A stretch of 64,000 nucleotides of DNA, taken from positions 4,774,001 to 4,838,000 of the forward strand of contig NZ_CP032543.1 in NCBI RefSeq assembly GCF_003610995.1, given 5' to 3'. The notes beneath the pieces are model-generated. The model worked only from the letters and a program-made list of their open reading frames with translations. It ran no database searches and was not told the origin of the DNA. Shown here piece by piece: positions 32,984-41,675 of this stretch (its first letter is position 1; the number at the start of each line of letters is the position of its first letter). The stretch is from Streptomyces griseus subsp. griseus (lineage in GTDB: Bacteria; Actinomycetota; Actinomycetes; Streptomycetales; Streptomycetaceae). The position numbers and the translations under genes were made by a program.

Positions 32984-33379
32984 ATGACCGCGTACGCCAT
33001 CGCCCACCTGCGCCCCGCCGACGGCCCCGTCCACGACGAGGTGCTGGACTACCTGGAGCGCATCCAGGCCACCATGGAGCCCTACGGCGGCCGGTTCCTG
33101 GTGCACGGGGCCGAGGTGGAGGTGGTGGAGGGGGAGTGGCCGGGGGCGCTGGTGCTCGTGGCCTTCCCCGGGGTCGAGGAGATCCGTGCCTGGTACGCGT
33201 CCCCGGCCTACCAGGAGATCCTGCCGCTGCGCACCCGGCACTTCGACGGTGATGTGGTGATCGTCCCGGGTGCCGGCCCGGAGTACGACGCGTCGGCCAC
33301 GGCCGCGGCGATGCGGGCGGCCCGGGACCGCACGGACCAGGGTCAGCCCGTGCCGCACGCCTCCACCGCGTCCCGGTAG
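32984..33379 (+). CDS. DUF1330 family protein
   Basis: A 131-aa protein of the DUF1330 dimeric alpha/beta-barrel family: MTAYAIAHLRPADGP at the N-terminus, PYGGRFLVHGAEVEVVEG in the middle and FPGVEEIRAWYASPAYQ near residue 75. Biochemical function is unknown for the family. The start is fixed by GGAGGAG upstream. Its 3' end overlaps the convergent RDD gene by 37 nt. A poorly conserved C-terminal tail of about 30 residues lies in that overlap. Confidence 0.87.
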   Translation: MTAYAIAHLRPADGPVHDEVLDYLERIQATMEPYGGRFLVHGAEVEVVEGEWPGALVLVAFPGVEEIRAWYASPAYQEILPLRTRHFDGDVVIVPGAGPEYDASATAAAMRAARDRTDQGQPVPHASTASR

Positions 33380-33966
33380 TACCGCAGGTCGCTGCGGTGG
33401 ACCTGGCGTACCCCCGCCAGGTCCGTGTCGGGCGGGGTGCGGGGGCCGCCGCCCAGGCGTTCGCGGGGTGGTGGCTCCGCGGCGGCTCCCCGGCGGAGGT
33501 GGTGCCAGGGCTGGAGCGGGAGCCAGAACAGGCCGTACAGCCAGCGCAGGACCAGGCGGCGGAACTCCGGCCGGCCCGCGTCGGGCAGCCGGATCACCCG
33601 TACGCCCATGATCAGCTTTCCGGCGCTCGCCCGTACCGCCATCGTGAGCAGCACCTGGTTGGCAAAGGACAGCACGGCCAGGTGGCCGACGAGCAGCGCC
33701 GCCGTCCGGCCCGCGCCCCAGTGCGCCTGGCCCAGGCACGAGTGCACCAGCAGGCCGACGACCAGCAGGCAGAGGTAGCAGTCCAGCCCGACCGCCAGAT
33801 AGCGGCGCGTCTCCCCGGTGCCCTTGGGGATGCGGGGCTGCCGCCCGGGCGCTCCGTGCGGTGCCGGCCGCTGCCGCGCGGGAAGGGCGGCGGTCCGGCC
33901 GGTTCCGTACAACAACCTTGGCTGATAAGGCGATTGCGCTCTTCGACGCCCCCGTCGCTTCGTCAT
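33343..33966 (-). CDS. RDD family membrane protein
   Basis: A roughly 207-aa RDD-domain membrane protein. After a basic N-terminal tail come three hydrophobic segments (about 60-80, 88-112 and 138-152). The family Arg and Asp are in the first helix region (RRYLAVGLDCYLCLL), and GKLIMGVRVIRLPDAGRPEFRRLVLRW forms the conserved cytoplasmic part (written here as GKLIMGVRVIRL and REFRR-like residues). RDD proteins are of uncertain function; some may be cation antiporters. ATG 33966 or 33978 could be the start. It is convergent and overlapping with the DUF1330 gene. Confidence 0.82.
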   Translation of the reverse strand: MTKRRGRRRAQSPYQPRLLYGTGRTAALPARQRPAPHGAPGRQPRIPKGTGETRRYLAVGLDCYLCLLVVGLLVHSCLGQAHWGAGRTAALLVGHLAVLSFANQVLLTMAVRASAGKLIMGVRVIRLPDAGRPEFRRLVLRWLYGLFWLPLQPWHHLRRGAAAEPPPRERLGGGPRTPPDTDLAGVRQVHRSDLRYYRDAVEACGTG

Positions 33967-34030
33967 GGGGAGCATCATGACCGATCGTCAGGCAGGGTGT
34001 CGTGGTTCCTGACGGGTAACCATCCTGCCC

Positions 34031-34057
34031 TTACCGGCCTTCACCGATCCCTTACCG
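34031..34057 (+). promoter_or_regulatory. PHO-box-like direct repeats upstream of gdhA
   Basis: TTACCG (34031), TCACCG (34041) and TTACCG (34052) recur at 10-11 bp spacing, resembling PhoP direct-repeat units (GTTCACC type). gdhA is known to respond to nitrogen and phosphate regulators in S. coelicolor, so PhoP or GlnR binding is possible. Confidence 0.35.
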
Positions 34058-34073
34058 TGACGGGAACGGATGA

Positions 34074-35657
<1,584 letters not shown>

Positions 35658-35678
35658 GCACCCTTCTCCCGTAGGTCA

Positions 35679-35710
35679 CCGGCCCGTGCGGGGCGCCCCG
35701 CACGGGCCGG
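35679..35710 (+). terminator. Hairpin terminator after gdhA
   Basis: A 15-bp perfect stem (35679-35693 with 35696-35710) with almost no loop, 21 nt after the stop. Confidence 0.8.
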
Positions 35711-35857
35711 TACGTCCCTCTCCTGCGGGACGGCCTCTCCTGCGTGCGCTGCCCCTCCCGCGTGGCTCCTTGTCACGGGGCTTCGCCGTCAGCAGATCCG
35801 CCCGGAGCGCAACGCCCGGGCCGTGCCTGGCGGGTGCGCGGCTCCTAGGCTGGAGCG

Positions 35858-36259
35858 GTGACCATCCGAGCGACGAACCAGGCCCGTGTCATCCCCCTGC
35901 GCCCGCTCCCGGCCCCGCCCGGGCCCGCTCCGTCCCGGGAGCCGCTCTGGCGCGACCTCGTCGGGGACGTACTGCGGAGGGAACGGCGGTCCCAGGAGCG
36001 GACGTTGAAGGACGTGGCCGACGCCGCGCGGATCTCGATGGCCTACCTCTCCGAGGTGGAGCGCGGCCGCAAGGAGGCCTCCTCCGAGGTGCTGGCCGCC
36101 GCCGCCCAGGCGCTCGGCCTGGGACTCGCCGACGTCCTCACGCTGGCCCAGGAGGAGCTGATCAGACTCTCCGGGGCGCGGTCCCGGAGCCTCGGCGGCG
36201 GCCACGCCGGACATCCCGGCCGCCCGGCGGGGCCGATGGGCGTGCGGCTGGCCGCCTGA
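35858..36259 (+). CDS. XRE-family regulator of the ClgR/PopR type
   Basis: A 133-aa protein with a Pro-rich N-terminal arm and one Cro/C1 helix-turn-helix domain: VGDVLRRERRSQERTLKDVA, AARISMAYLSEVERGRKEAS and EVLAAAAQALGLGLADVL. This pattern (GDVLRR...SEVERG.KE.SSE) is that of ClgR and PopR, which activate clp protease genes in Streptomyces. The protein ends Val-Arg-Leu-Ala-Ala; C-terminal alanines act as a Clp degradation signal in those regulators. Assigning it to ClgR or PopR needs comparison with the paralogues. GTG start at 35858. Monocistronic. Confidence 0.85.
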   Translation: MTIRATNQARVIPLRPLPAPPGPAPSREPLWRDLVGDVLRRERRSQERTLKDVADAARISMAYLSEVERGRKEASSEVLAAAAQALGLGLADVLTLAQEELIRLSGARSRSLGGGHAGHPGRPAGPMGVRLAA

Positions 36260-36296
36260 GCGGGTATCCGGCCGGTCCGGGGGTACGGTCGTCGGC

Positions 36297-37058
36297 ATGG
36301 ACTCTCGCACCACAGTTGAGCGCGCTCAGCGCCTCGGGCAACTGCACGCCGACCACCAGCCGCTCGTGCTGCCGACCGTCTGGGACGCCTGGTCGGCCCG
36401 GACGGCGGCCGCCGCCGGATTCTCCGCGCTGACGGTCGGCAGCCACCCGCTCGCCGACTCCCGGGGGGCGAAGGACCAGGAGGGGCAGAGCTTCGAGGAG
36501 GTGCTCGCCGCCGTCAGGCCGATCATCGCGTCGGTCGACATCCCCGTCTCCGTGGACCTGGAGGCCGGGTACGGGCAGAAGCCCGCGGATCTCATCGCCG
36601 GACTGATCGAGGTCGGCGGCGTCGGCCTCAACATCGAGGACACCGTCCACTCGGAGGGCGGCCGGGTGCGCACCACGGAGGAGCACGCGGGCTACATCGC
36701 GGGCCTGCGCGCGGCGGCCGACGACGCGGGCGTCCCGGTCTGGATCAACGGACGGACCGACCTGTTCCTGCACGCGGAGGACGCCGCCGCCGTCCTCGAC
36801 GAGGCGATCGAACGGCTGCGGGCCCTGGAGCAGGCCGGCGCGGACAGCGTCTACCCGGTGAAGATCCAGGACAACGACGAGCTGCTGGCGGCGGTGACGG
36901 CCGCCGTCTCCGTACCCGTGAACTCCACGGCCCACCCGGTCAAACACGACCTGGAGCGCTTCCGCCGCCTCGGCGTCGGCCGGATCACCTACGGCCCGCT
37001 GCTGCAACTCGCGCTGACGGACGCGATGAAGGACATGCTGGGTCCCTGGGCTCCGTAG
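36297..37058 (+). CDS. Isocitrate lyase/PEP mutase family protein
   Basis: A 253-aa enzyme of the PEP mutase/isocitrate lyase superfamily (short form). The barrel and metal ligands are seen in LPTVWDAWSARTAAAAG, VSVDLEAGYGQ (the metal-binding Asp/Glu) and GVGLNIEDTVHSEGG; INGRTDLFL follows. The KKCGH-type loop of true isocitrate lyase is absent; the loop here reads SHPLADSRGAKDQEGQ, so cleavage of oxaloacetate, 2-methylisocitrate or a similar small acid is possible. Substrate cannot be assigned. Confidence 0.88.
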   Translation: MDSRTTVERAQRLGQLHADHQPLVLPTVWDAWSARTAAAAGFSALTVGSHPLADSRGAKDQEGQSFEEVLAAVRPIIASVDIPVSVDLEAGYGQKPADLIAGLIEVGGVGLNIEDTVHSEGGRVRTTEEHAGYIAGLRAAADDAGVPVWINGRTDLFLHAEDAAAVLDEAIERLRALEQAGADSVYPVKIQDNDELLAAVTAAVSVPVNSTAHPVKHDLERFRRLGVGRITYGPLLQLALTDAMKDMLGPWAP

Positions 37059-37081
37059 TCCGTCCCGCTGTTCGGCGACGG

Positions 37082-37130
37082 CGGCGGGCGGCGCGGCGTC
37101 CGGGAGGTACCGGACCCGCGCCGCCCGCCG
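37082..37130. terminator. Bidirectional hairpin terminator
   Basis: A 13-bp stem (37082-37094 with 37118-37130) holds an inner stem GTCCGG/CCGGAC. It separates the convergent lyase-like and VOC genes. Confidence 0.8.
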
Positions 37131-37157
37131 TGCGACAGCTGCCTCGGCCGAGCCGCC

Positions 37158-37592
37158 TCAGTCGAGGCAGAACTCGTTGCCCTCGATGTCCTGCATCACG
37201 ATGCACGACTCGTTCTCCTCGTCCGCGACCATCACCCGCTGGCACACCGCCCCCAGCGCCACCAGCCGGTCGCGCTCGGCCTCCAGCGTGGCGAGCCGCT
37301 CCGCCCCCACGAGCCCGAGGCCCGCCCGTACATCGAGGTGGACCCGGTTCTTCACGACCTTTCCCTCCGGAACGCGCTGGAAGTACAGCCGCGGGCCGGC
37401 CCCCGAGGGATCGGAGCAGGCGAACCACGCGTCCCGGTCCTCGGGCGGCAGTGTGCGGTTGTACGCGTCCCAGGTCGCGAACCCCTCCGGCGGCGCCGGG
37501 GCGACGTACCCCAGCACCTCGCACCAGAAGCGGGCGAGGCGCTCGGGCTGCGCGCAGTCGAAGGTGAACTGGAGCTTCCTGATCTGCGTCAT
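37158..37592 (-). CDS. VOC (glyoxalase-like) family protein
   Basis: A 144-aa protein of the vicinal-oxygen-chelate superfamily, the two-module type: first half QFTFDCAQPERLARFWCEVLG, second half VHLDVRAGLG ... CIVMQDIEGNEFCLD. The paired strand ends (HLDV and EFCLD) carry the usual metal-ligand positions. Members act as dioxygenases, glyoxalases or antibiotic-binding proteins; which applies is unknown. A cluster of Trp and Tyr in residues 20-60 may form the binding pocket. Confidence 0.85.
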   Translation of the reverse strand: MTQIRKLQFTFDCAQPERLARFWCEVLGYVAPAPPEGFATWDAYNRTLPPEDRDAWFACSDPSGAGPRLYFQRVPEGKVVKNRVHLDVRAGLGLVGAERLATLEAERDRLVALGAVCQRVMVADEENESCIVMQDIEGNEFCLD

Positions 37593-37656
37593 CCGGGCAC
37601 CCTAACGATGTGTGCCGCCCACCGGCACCTGGGTTTCTCCGGTCCCGCGCGGACGC

Positions 37657-38322
37657 TCAGCCCTCGACCGGCGCCACCCCGATCGGGCAGGACACCCCCG
37701 TACCGCCGATTCCGCAGTAGCCGCCCGGGTTCTTGTCCAGGTACTGCTGGTGGTACGCCTCCGCCGGCCAGAACGGGCGGCCCTCCGCCGGGAGGATCTC
37801 CGTGGTGATCTCCTGGTGGCCCGAGGCCGTCAGGACCTTCTGGTACGCCGCGCGGGAGGCGTCGGCCGCCGCTGCCTGGGCGGGGGAGTGGGTGTAGATC
37901 GCGGAGCGGTACTGGGTGCCCACGTCGTTGCCCTGGCGGAAGCCCTGGGTCGGGTTGTGGGACTCCCAGAACAGCTTCAGCAGCTCCTCGTACGTGACGA
38001 CGGCAGGGTCGAAGACGACCCGGACCGCCTCCGTGTGGCCGGTCAGGCCCGAGCAGGCCTCCTCGTACGTCGGGTTCTCCGTGTAGCCGCCCTGGTAGCC
38101 GACGAGCGTCGTCCAGACGCCCTTCGTCTGCCAGAACTTCCGCTCCGCGCCCCAGAAGCAGCCGAGCGCGAAGTCCGCCACCTCCAGCCCCTCCGGATAC
38201 GGGCCGACCAGCGGGTTGCCCAGGACCGTGTGGCGGGAGGGGACGGTGAATTCGGGGACGGGGCGGCCGCGCAGGGCCTGCTCCGGGGTGGGGAGCTCGG
38301 GGGTGCGGCGGTTCAGGAACAT
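37657..38322 (-). CDS. msrA: Peptide methionine-S-sulfoxide reductase
   Basis: A 221-aa MsrA that repairs methionine S-sulfoxide in proteins. The catalytic cysteine is in [16 protein letters not shown], followed by [44 protein letters not shown] and a C-terminal Cys pair region ([12 protein letters not shown]) that can supply resolving cysteines. ATG 38322 has GGAGGAG upstream. It reads on the same strand as the next gene at 38415-39518, 93 nt downstream of it. Confidence 0.95.
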   Translation of the reverse strand: MFLNRRTPELPTPEQALRGRPVPEFTVPSRHTVLGNPLVGPYPEGLEVADFALGCFWGAERKFWQTKGVWTTLVGYQGGYTENPTYEEACSGLTGHTEAVRVVFDPAVVTYEELLKLFWESHNPTQGFRQGNDVGTQYRSAIYTHSPAQAAAADASRAAYQKVLTASGHQEITTEILPAEGRPFWPAEAYHQQYLDKNPGGYCGIGGTGVSCPIGVAPVEG

Positions 38323-38414
38323 GCGGGTGGCTCCTCCGGGGTCGTGGGGGTTCGGTACGTACAACAAGGGACCCGCCACCGGGATTCCGGCCGCACGCCC
38401 CTCGGGCGCCGCTC

Positions 38415-39518
38415 TCAGTGCGGCAGCGTCGCCGGGGAGCCGCCGTTCGCCTCGTAGCCCGCGACCGCCAGCGCCCGGTAGACCGCGTACTGCGCGGCCG
38501 GGTCCGCCTCCGCCGTCCACGGCAGCGCGCCCACGTGGCCGTCGATCAGGACCAGCTGGTGCATCGCCTCCGACCAGCGCTCCATGTGGACCAGGAACAG
38601 CACCAGCAGATGGCGTACGTGGGCGAGCATCGGGTCGTCCGGGCGGGCCGCGTGGACCGCGAACATCGCGCCCTCGACCGCCTTCACCACCACCTGGCCG
38701 CGGTAGAAGCCCTGCACCAGGTTGACCTCCGGCAGGTGCTCGTACACCGCGAACAGCGGCAGCGCGGCCAGCAGCGAACCCTGCGGGGCGCGGGCGGCGG
38801 CGGCCGTGGCGAAGGCGTCGGCGTCCTCGCGGGAGCCGTGCCACTTCTCGCAGTGGAAGTGCAGCGCCGCGATGTGCGCGCCCATGTGCGCCGGGGCCCG
38901 GTCGATGATCTTCGCCCAGAGCTGGTCGAACTGCTCGGGGGTGTAGTTCAGGCCGCGGGCCACCGCCAGCTCCACGATGTACGGCACCGGGTCACCGGGC
39001 GCGAGGAGCGCCGCCTGGCCGCAGACCGAGCGGGCCTCCTCCAGGATGACCCGGAAGTCGTCGCTCCCCGCCGACGAGGAGCGCCACGCCTGCTGCACCA
39101 GGAACTCCGCGTGCACCGCCGCCCCGCCCGCGTCCTTCGGGGCCTCCGCCCGCCACTTGCGCAGCCACGAGCCGCCTTCGCCCGGCCGCTCCGCCAGCTC
39201 CAGCGAGGCCGCGCCCGCGAAGGCCTGCACCCGCTGCCAGCGGACCTCGCTCTCCTTCGGCGTACCGGCCAGCAGCTGGGAGGCGGCCCGCCACTCCTGG
39301 GTGGCCTGGACCACGTCGAGGACGTCCAGGAGGTCCTGGTCCGGGCCCGGCATCCGGACGTCCAGCTCCTCCTGGCGGGCGAAGCCGTAGGTGTCGGGGT
39401 CGGCCGCGTCCGGCGAGCCCGGGGCGACCTGGCGGATACCGCCCCGTCGGCGCATCACCCAGGGGCCGACGATCGCGGCGAGCATGCACATCGCGAGCAG
39501 GAACAACAGAATCTCCAT
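38415..39518 (-). CDS. Membrane-anchored hypothetical protein with helical repeats
   Basis: A 367-aa protein with an N-terminal membrane anchor (residues 2-22, [20 protein letters not shown]) and a large cytosolic helical region. Repeated helical hairpins ([66 protein letters not shown]) give it a TPR-like look, but no classical TPR consensus is evident. It is a conserved Streptomyces protein of unknown function, just upstream of msrA on the same strand and divergent from metB. Confidence 0.8.
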   Translation of the reverse strand: MEILLFLLAMCMLAAIVGPWVMRRRGGIRQVAPGSPDAADPDTYGFARQEELDVRMPGPDQDLLDVLDVVQATQEWRAASQLLAGTPKESEVRWQRVQAFAGAASLELAERPGEGGSWLRKWRAEAPKDAGGAAVHAEFLVQQAWRSSSAGSDDFRVILEEARSVCGQAALLAPGDPVPYIVELAVARGLNYTPEQFDQLWAKIIDRAPAHMGAHIAALHFHCEKWHGSREDADAFATAAAARAPQGSLLAALPLFAVYEHLPEVNLVQGFYRGQVVVKAVEGAMFAVHAARPDDPMLAHVRHLLVLFLVHMERWSEAMHQLVLIDGHVGALPWTAEADPAAQYAVYRALAVAGYEANGGSPATLPH

Positions 39519-39533
39519 GGACCCATTGTCCCC

Positions 39534-39589
39534 GGAGCGGTGAGTGGCCGGTAAGAGACCTCCTGCCCCGGGAGCGGTGAGTGGCCGGT
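39534..39589. repeat. 19-bp direct repeat in the metB promoter region
   Basis: GGAGCGGTGAGTGGCCGGT occurs exactly at 39534-39552 and 39571-39589, 37 bp apart, between the divergent helical-repeat protein gene and metB. Confidence 0.75.
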
Positions 39590-39621
39590 GAGGGCCCGCG
39601 CGACGAACTACGCTCGGGGCC

Positions 39622-40767
39622 ATGAGCGACCAGCACAGCTTCGAGACTCTCGCGATCCACGCGGGGAACACCGCCGACCCCCTCACCGGCGCGGTGGTTC
39701 CGCCCATCTACCAGGTGTCCACGTACAAGCAGGACGGCGTGGGCGGACTGCGCGGCGGTTACGAGTACAGCCGCAGCGCCAACCCGACCCGTACGGCCCT
39801 GGAGGAGAACCTGGCGGCCCTCGAAGGCGGCCGCCGGGGTCTCGCCTTCGCCTCCGGCCTCGCCGCCGAGGACTGCCTCCTGCGAACGCTGCTGACCCCC
39901 GGTGACCACGTGGTCATCCCCAACGACGCCTACGGCGGCACCTTCCGGCTCTTCGCCAAGGTCGCCGGCCGCTGGGGCGTGGAGTTCTCGGTCGCCGACA
40001 CCTCGGACGTGGCGGCGGTGCGCGAGGCGATCACCCCGCGCACCAAGGCGGTCTGGGTGGAGACCCCCTCCAACCCGCTGCTCGGCATCACCGACATCGC
40101 CGCCGTCGCCCAGGTCGCGCACGAGGCCGGGGCCCGCCTCGTCGTCGACAACACCTTCGCCTCGCCCTACCTCCAGCAGCCGCTCGCGCTCGGCGCGGAC
40201 GTCATCGTGCACTCCACCACCAAGTACATGGGCGGCCACTCCGACGTCGTCGGCGGCGCCCTCGTCGTCAGCGACCCCGAGCTCGCCGACGACCTGGCCT
40301 TCCACCAGAACGCCATGGGCGCGGTCTCCGGCCCCTTCGACGCCTGGCTCGTGCTGCGCGGCATCAAGACCCTCGCCGTCCGCATGGACCGCCACACCGA
40401 GAACGCCACCAAGGTCGCCGACCTGCTGACCCGCCACCCCAAGGTCTCCCACGTCCTCTACCCGGGCCTCCCCGAGCACCCCGGCCACGAGGTCGCCGCC
40501 AAGCAGATGAAGGCGTTCGGCGGCATGGTCTCCTTCCGCGTCGCGGGCGGCGAGGAGGCGGCGGTCGAGGTCTGCAACCGGGCCAGGCTCTTCACGCTCG
40601 GCGAGTCCCTCGGCGGTGTCGAGTCGCTGATCGAGCACCCCGGCCGGATGACGCACGCCTCCGTCGCGGGCTCCCTGCTGGAGGTCCCCGCCGACCTGGT
40701 CCGCCTCTCCGTCGGCATCGAGAACGGCGACGACCTGCTCGCCGACCTCACCCAGGCCCTGGGCTGA
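39622..40767 (+). CDS. metB: Cystathionine gamma-synthase
   Basis: A 381-aa PLP enzyme of the Cys/Met metabolism family, best matched to cystathionine gamma-synthase (O-succinyl- or O-acetyl-homoserine plus cysteine to cystathionine). Motifs: FETLAIHAGNTADPLTGAVV, YEYSRSANPTR, FASGLAAEDCLL, ETPSNPLLGITDI, DNTFASPYLQQPL and the PLP lysine in HSTTKYMGGHSDVVGG. The C-terminal SLGGVESLIEHPGRMTHAS is diagnostic of the group. Cystathionine gamma-lyase activity cannot be excluded from sequence. A terminator follows. Confidence 0.92.
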   Translation: MSDQHSFETLAIHAGNTADPLTGAVVPPIYQVSTYKQDGVGGLRGGYEYSRSANPTRTALEENLAALEGGRRGLAFASGLAAEDCLLRTLLTPGDHVVIPNDAYGGTFRLFAKVAGRWGVEFSVADTSDVAAVREAITPRTKAVWVETPSNPLLGITDIAAVAQVAHEAGARLVVDNTFASPYLQQPLALGADVIVHSTTKYMGGHSDVVGGALVVSDPELADDLAFHQNAMGAVSGPFDAWLVLRGIKTLAVRMDRHTENATKVADLLTRHPKVSHVLYPGLPEHPGHEVAAKQMKAFGGMVSFRVAGGEEAAVEVCNRARLFTLGESLGGVESLIEHPGRMTHASVAGSLLEVPADLVRLSVGIENGDDLLADLTQALG

Positions 40768-40782
40768 CCGGGGAGCGGAACC

Positions 40783-40816
40783 CCGGGGGCCCGCTCGGCG
40801 CACGGCGGGCCCCCGG
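40783..40816. terminator. Bidirectional hairpin terminator
   Basis: A 12-bp perfect stem (40783-40794 with 40805-40816) and a 10-nt loop between convergent metB and the small membrane protein gene. Confidence 0.85.
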
Positions 40817-40821
40817 CACCT

Positions 40822-41082
40822 TCACCACCCCTCAAGCGGCGGGGTCACCTCCGTCGGCGCGGGCAGCCACGGCTGCTCCACCCCCGCCCACACCAGGAAC
40901 GCGGCGAACCCCGTCCCCGCCAGCCACCAGGCCGTACGCCGCGCCCCGCGCCGCCACCGCAGCAGCCGGGCGCCACGCCGCGCGGCCCGGTCCGCCAGAC
41001 CGGCCGGCACCGCCGGATGCGGACCCTCCAGCATCCGGCGGACCTCCGCCGCCTTGCGGTCCTGGCCCCCGTCCCGGATCAC
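40822..41082 (-). CDS. 86-aa single-helix membrane protein after the sigma-like gene
   Basis: An 86-aa protein: a basic N-terminal half (DRKAAEVRRMLEG, RAARRGARLLRWRRGARR) and one transmembrane helix (TAWWLAGTGFAAFLVWAGV), then a short Pro-rich outside tail. The GTG start overlaps the stop of the sigma-like gene (GTGA), a translational coupling typical of sigma/anti-sigma pairs. No zinc-binding HxxxCxxC anti-sigma motif is seen, so that role is inference only. Confidence 0.75.
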   Translation of the reverse strand: MIRDGGQDRKAAEVRRMLEGPHPAVPAGLADRAARRGARLLRWRRGARRTAWWLAGTGFAAFLVWAGVEQPWLPAPTEVTPPLEGW

Positions 41083-41636
41083 GGCGCCGCCCCGGACGCG
41101 AACGGTGACCCGGCGGCCGGCCCCGTGCGCCCCGACCCGGCGGCCGGACCCCCGCGCCCCGACCTCGCCGCCCCGCGCCCCGACCCCGCTGACCGCATCA
41201 CCGCGATCGCCCGGTCGCAGACCGCCCGTACCCGGTCCGCCGGAAGCCCCAGCAGCGCCGCCGTCTGGTCCTCGCCGACCTCCTCGTACAGCCGCAGCAC
41301 CAGCACCAGCCGCTCCAGCGGTGTGAGCCGGTCCAGCACCCCGCCGAGCGGGCGCCGGTGGCGCCAGGCGTCCCGGGCGAAGCGCACCGCGAGCTCCTGG
41401 CGGGTGCGGTCGTAGGGGTCCTCGCCGCGCAGCCGGTCCCACTCCGCGTACGTCCGGGCCAGCGCCGCGCAGAGCAGCCGCTCGGCCCGTACGTACGCGC
41501 CCGCCGGTGCGGCCGGCTCGGCGGTGAGCAGCGTCGCCGTACGCAGCAGCCGGCCGCCCGCGCCCGCCACGAAGGCCTCGAACTCCTGGGCGCGGAGCCG
41601 GTCCCGGTGGGTCTGCCGCTCTCGCATGCAGCTCAT
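41079..41636 (-). CDS. Degenerate SigE-like sigma factor-related protein
   Basis: A 185-aa protein with a recognisable sigma region 4 helix-turn-helix (LDRLTPLERLVLVLRLYEEV, QTAALLGLPADRVRAVCDRA) but an eroded region 2 (LLCAALARTYAEWDRLRGED) lacking the usual acidic core-binding pattern. The C-terminal 35 residues are Gly/Ala/Ser/Arg repeats. It begins 40 nt after the receiver-phosphatase gene of the stressosome operon on the same strand and could be co-transcribed with it. It may be a true but divergent sigma factor, or a DNA-binding protein derived from one. Confidence 0.75.
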   Translation of the reverse strand: MSCMRERQTHRDRLRAQEFEAFVAGAGGRLLRTATLLTAEPAAPAGAYVRAERLLCAALARTYAEWDRLRGEDPYDRTRQELAVRFARDAWRHRRPLGGVLDRLTPLERLVLVLRLYEEVGEDQTAALLGLPADRVRAVCDRAIAVMRSAGSGRGAARSGRGGPAAGSGRTGPAAGSPFASGAAP

Positions 41637-41675
41637 CCGAGCCCCGGCACCCGGGTGCGGTCAAGAGGGCCGACG

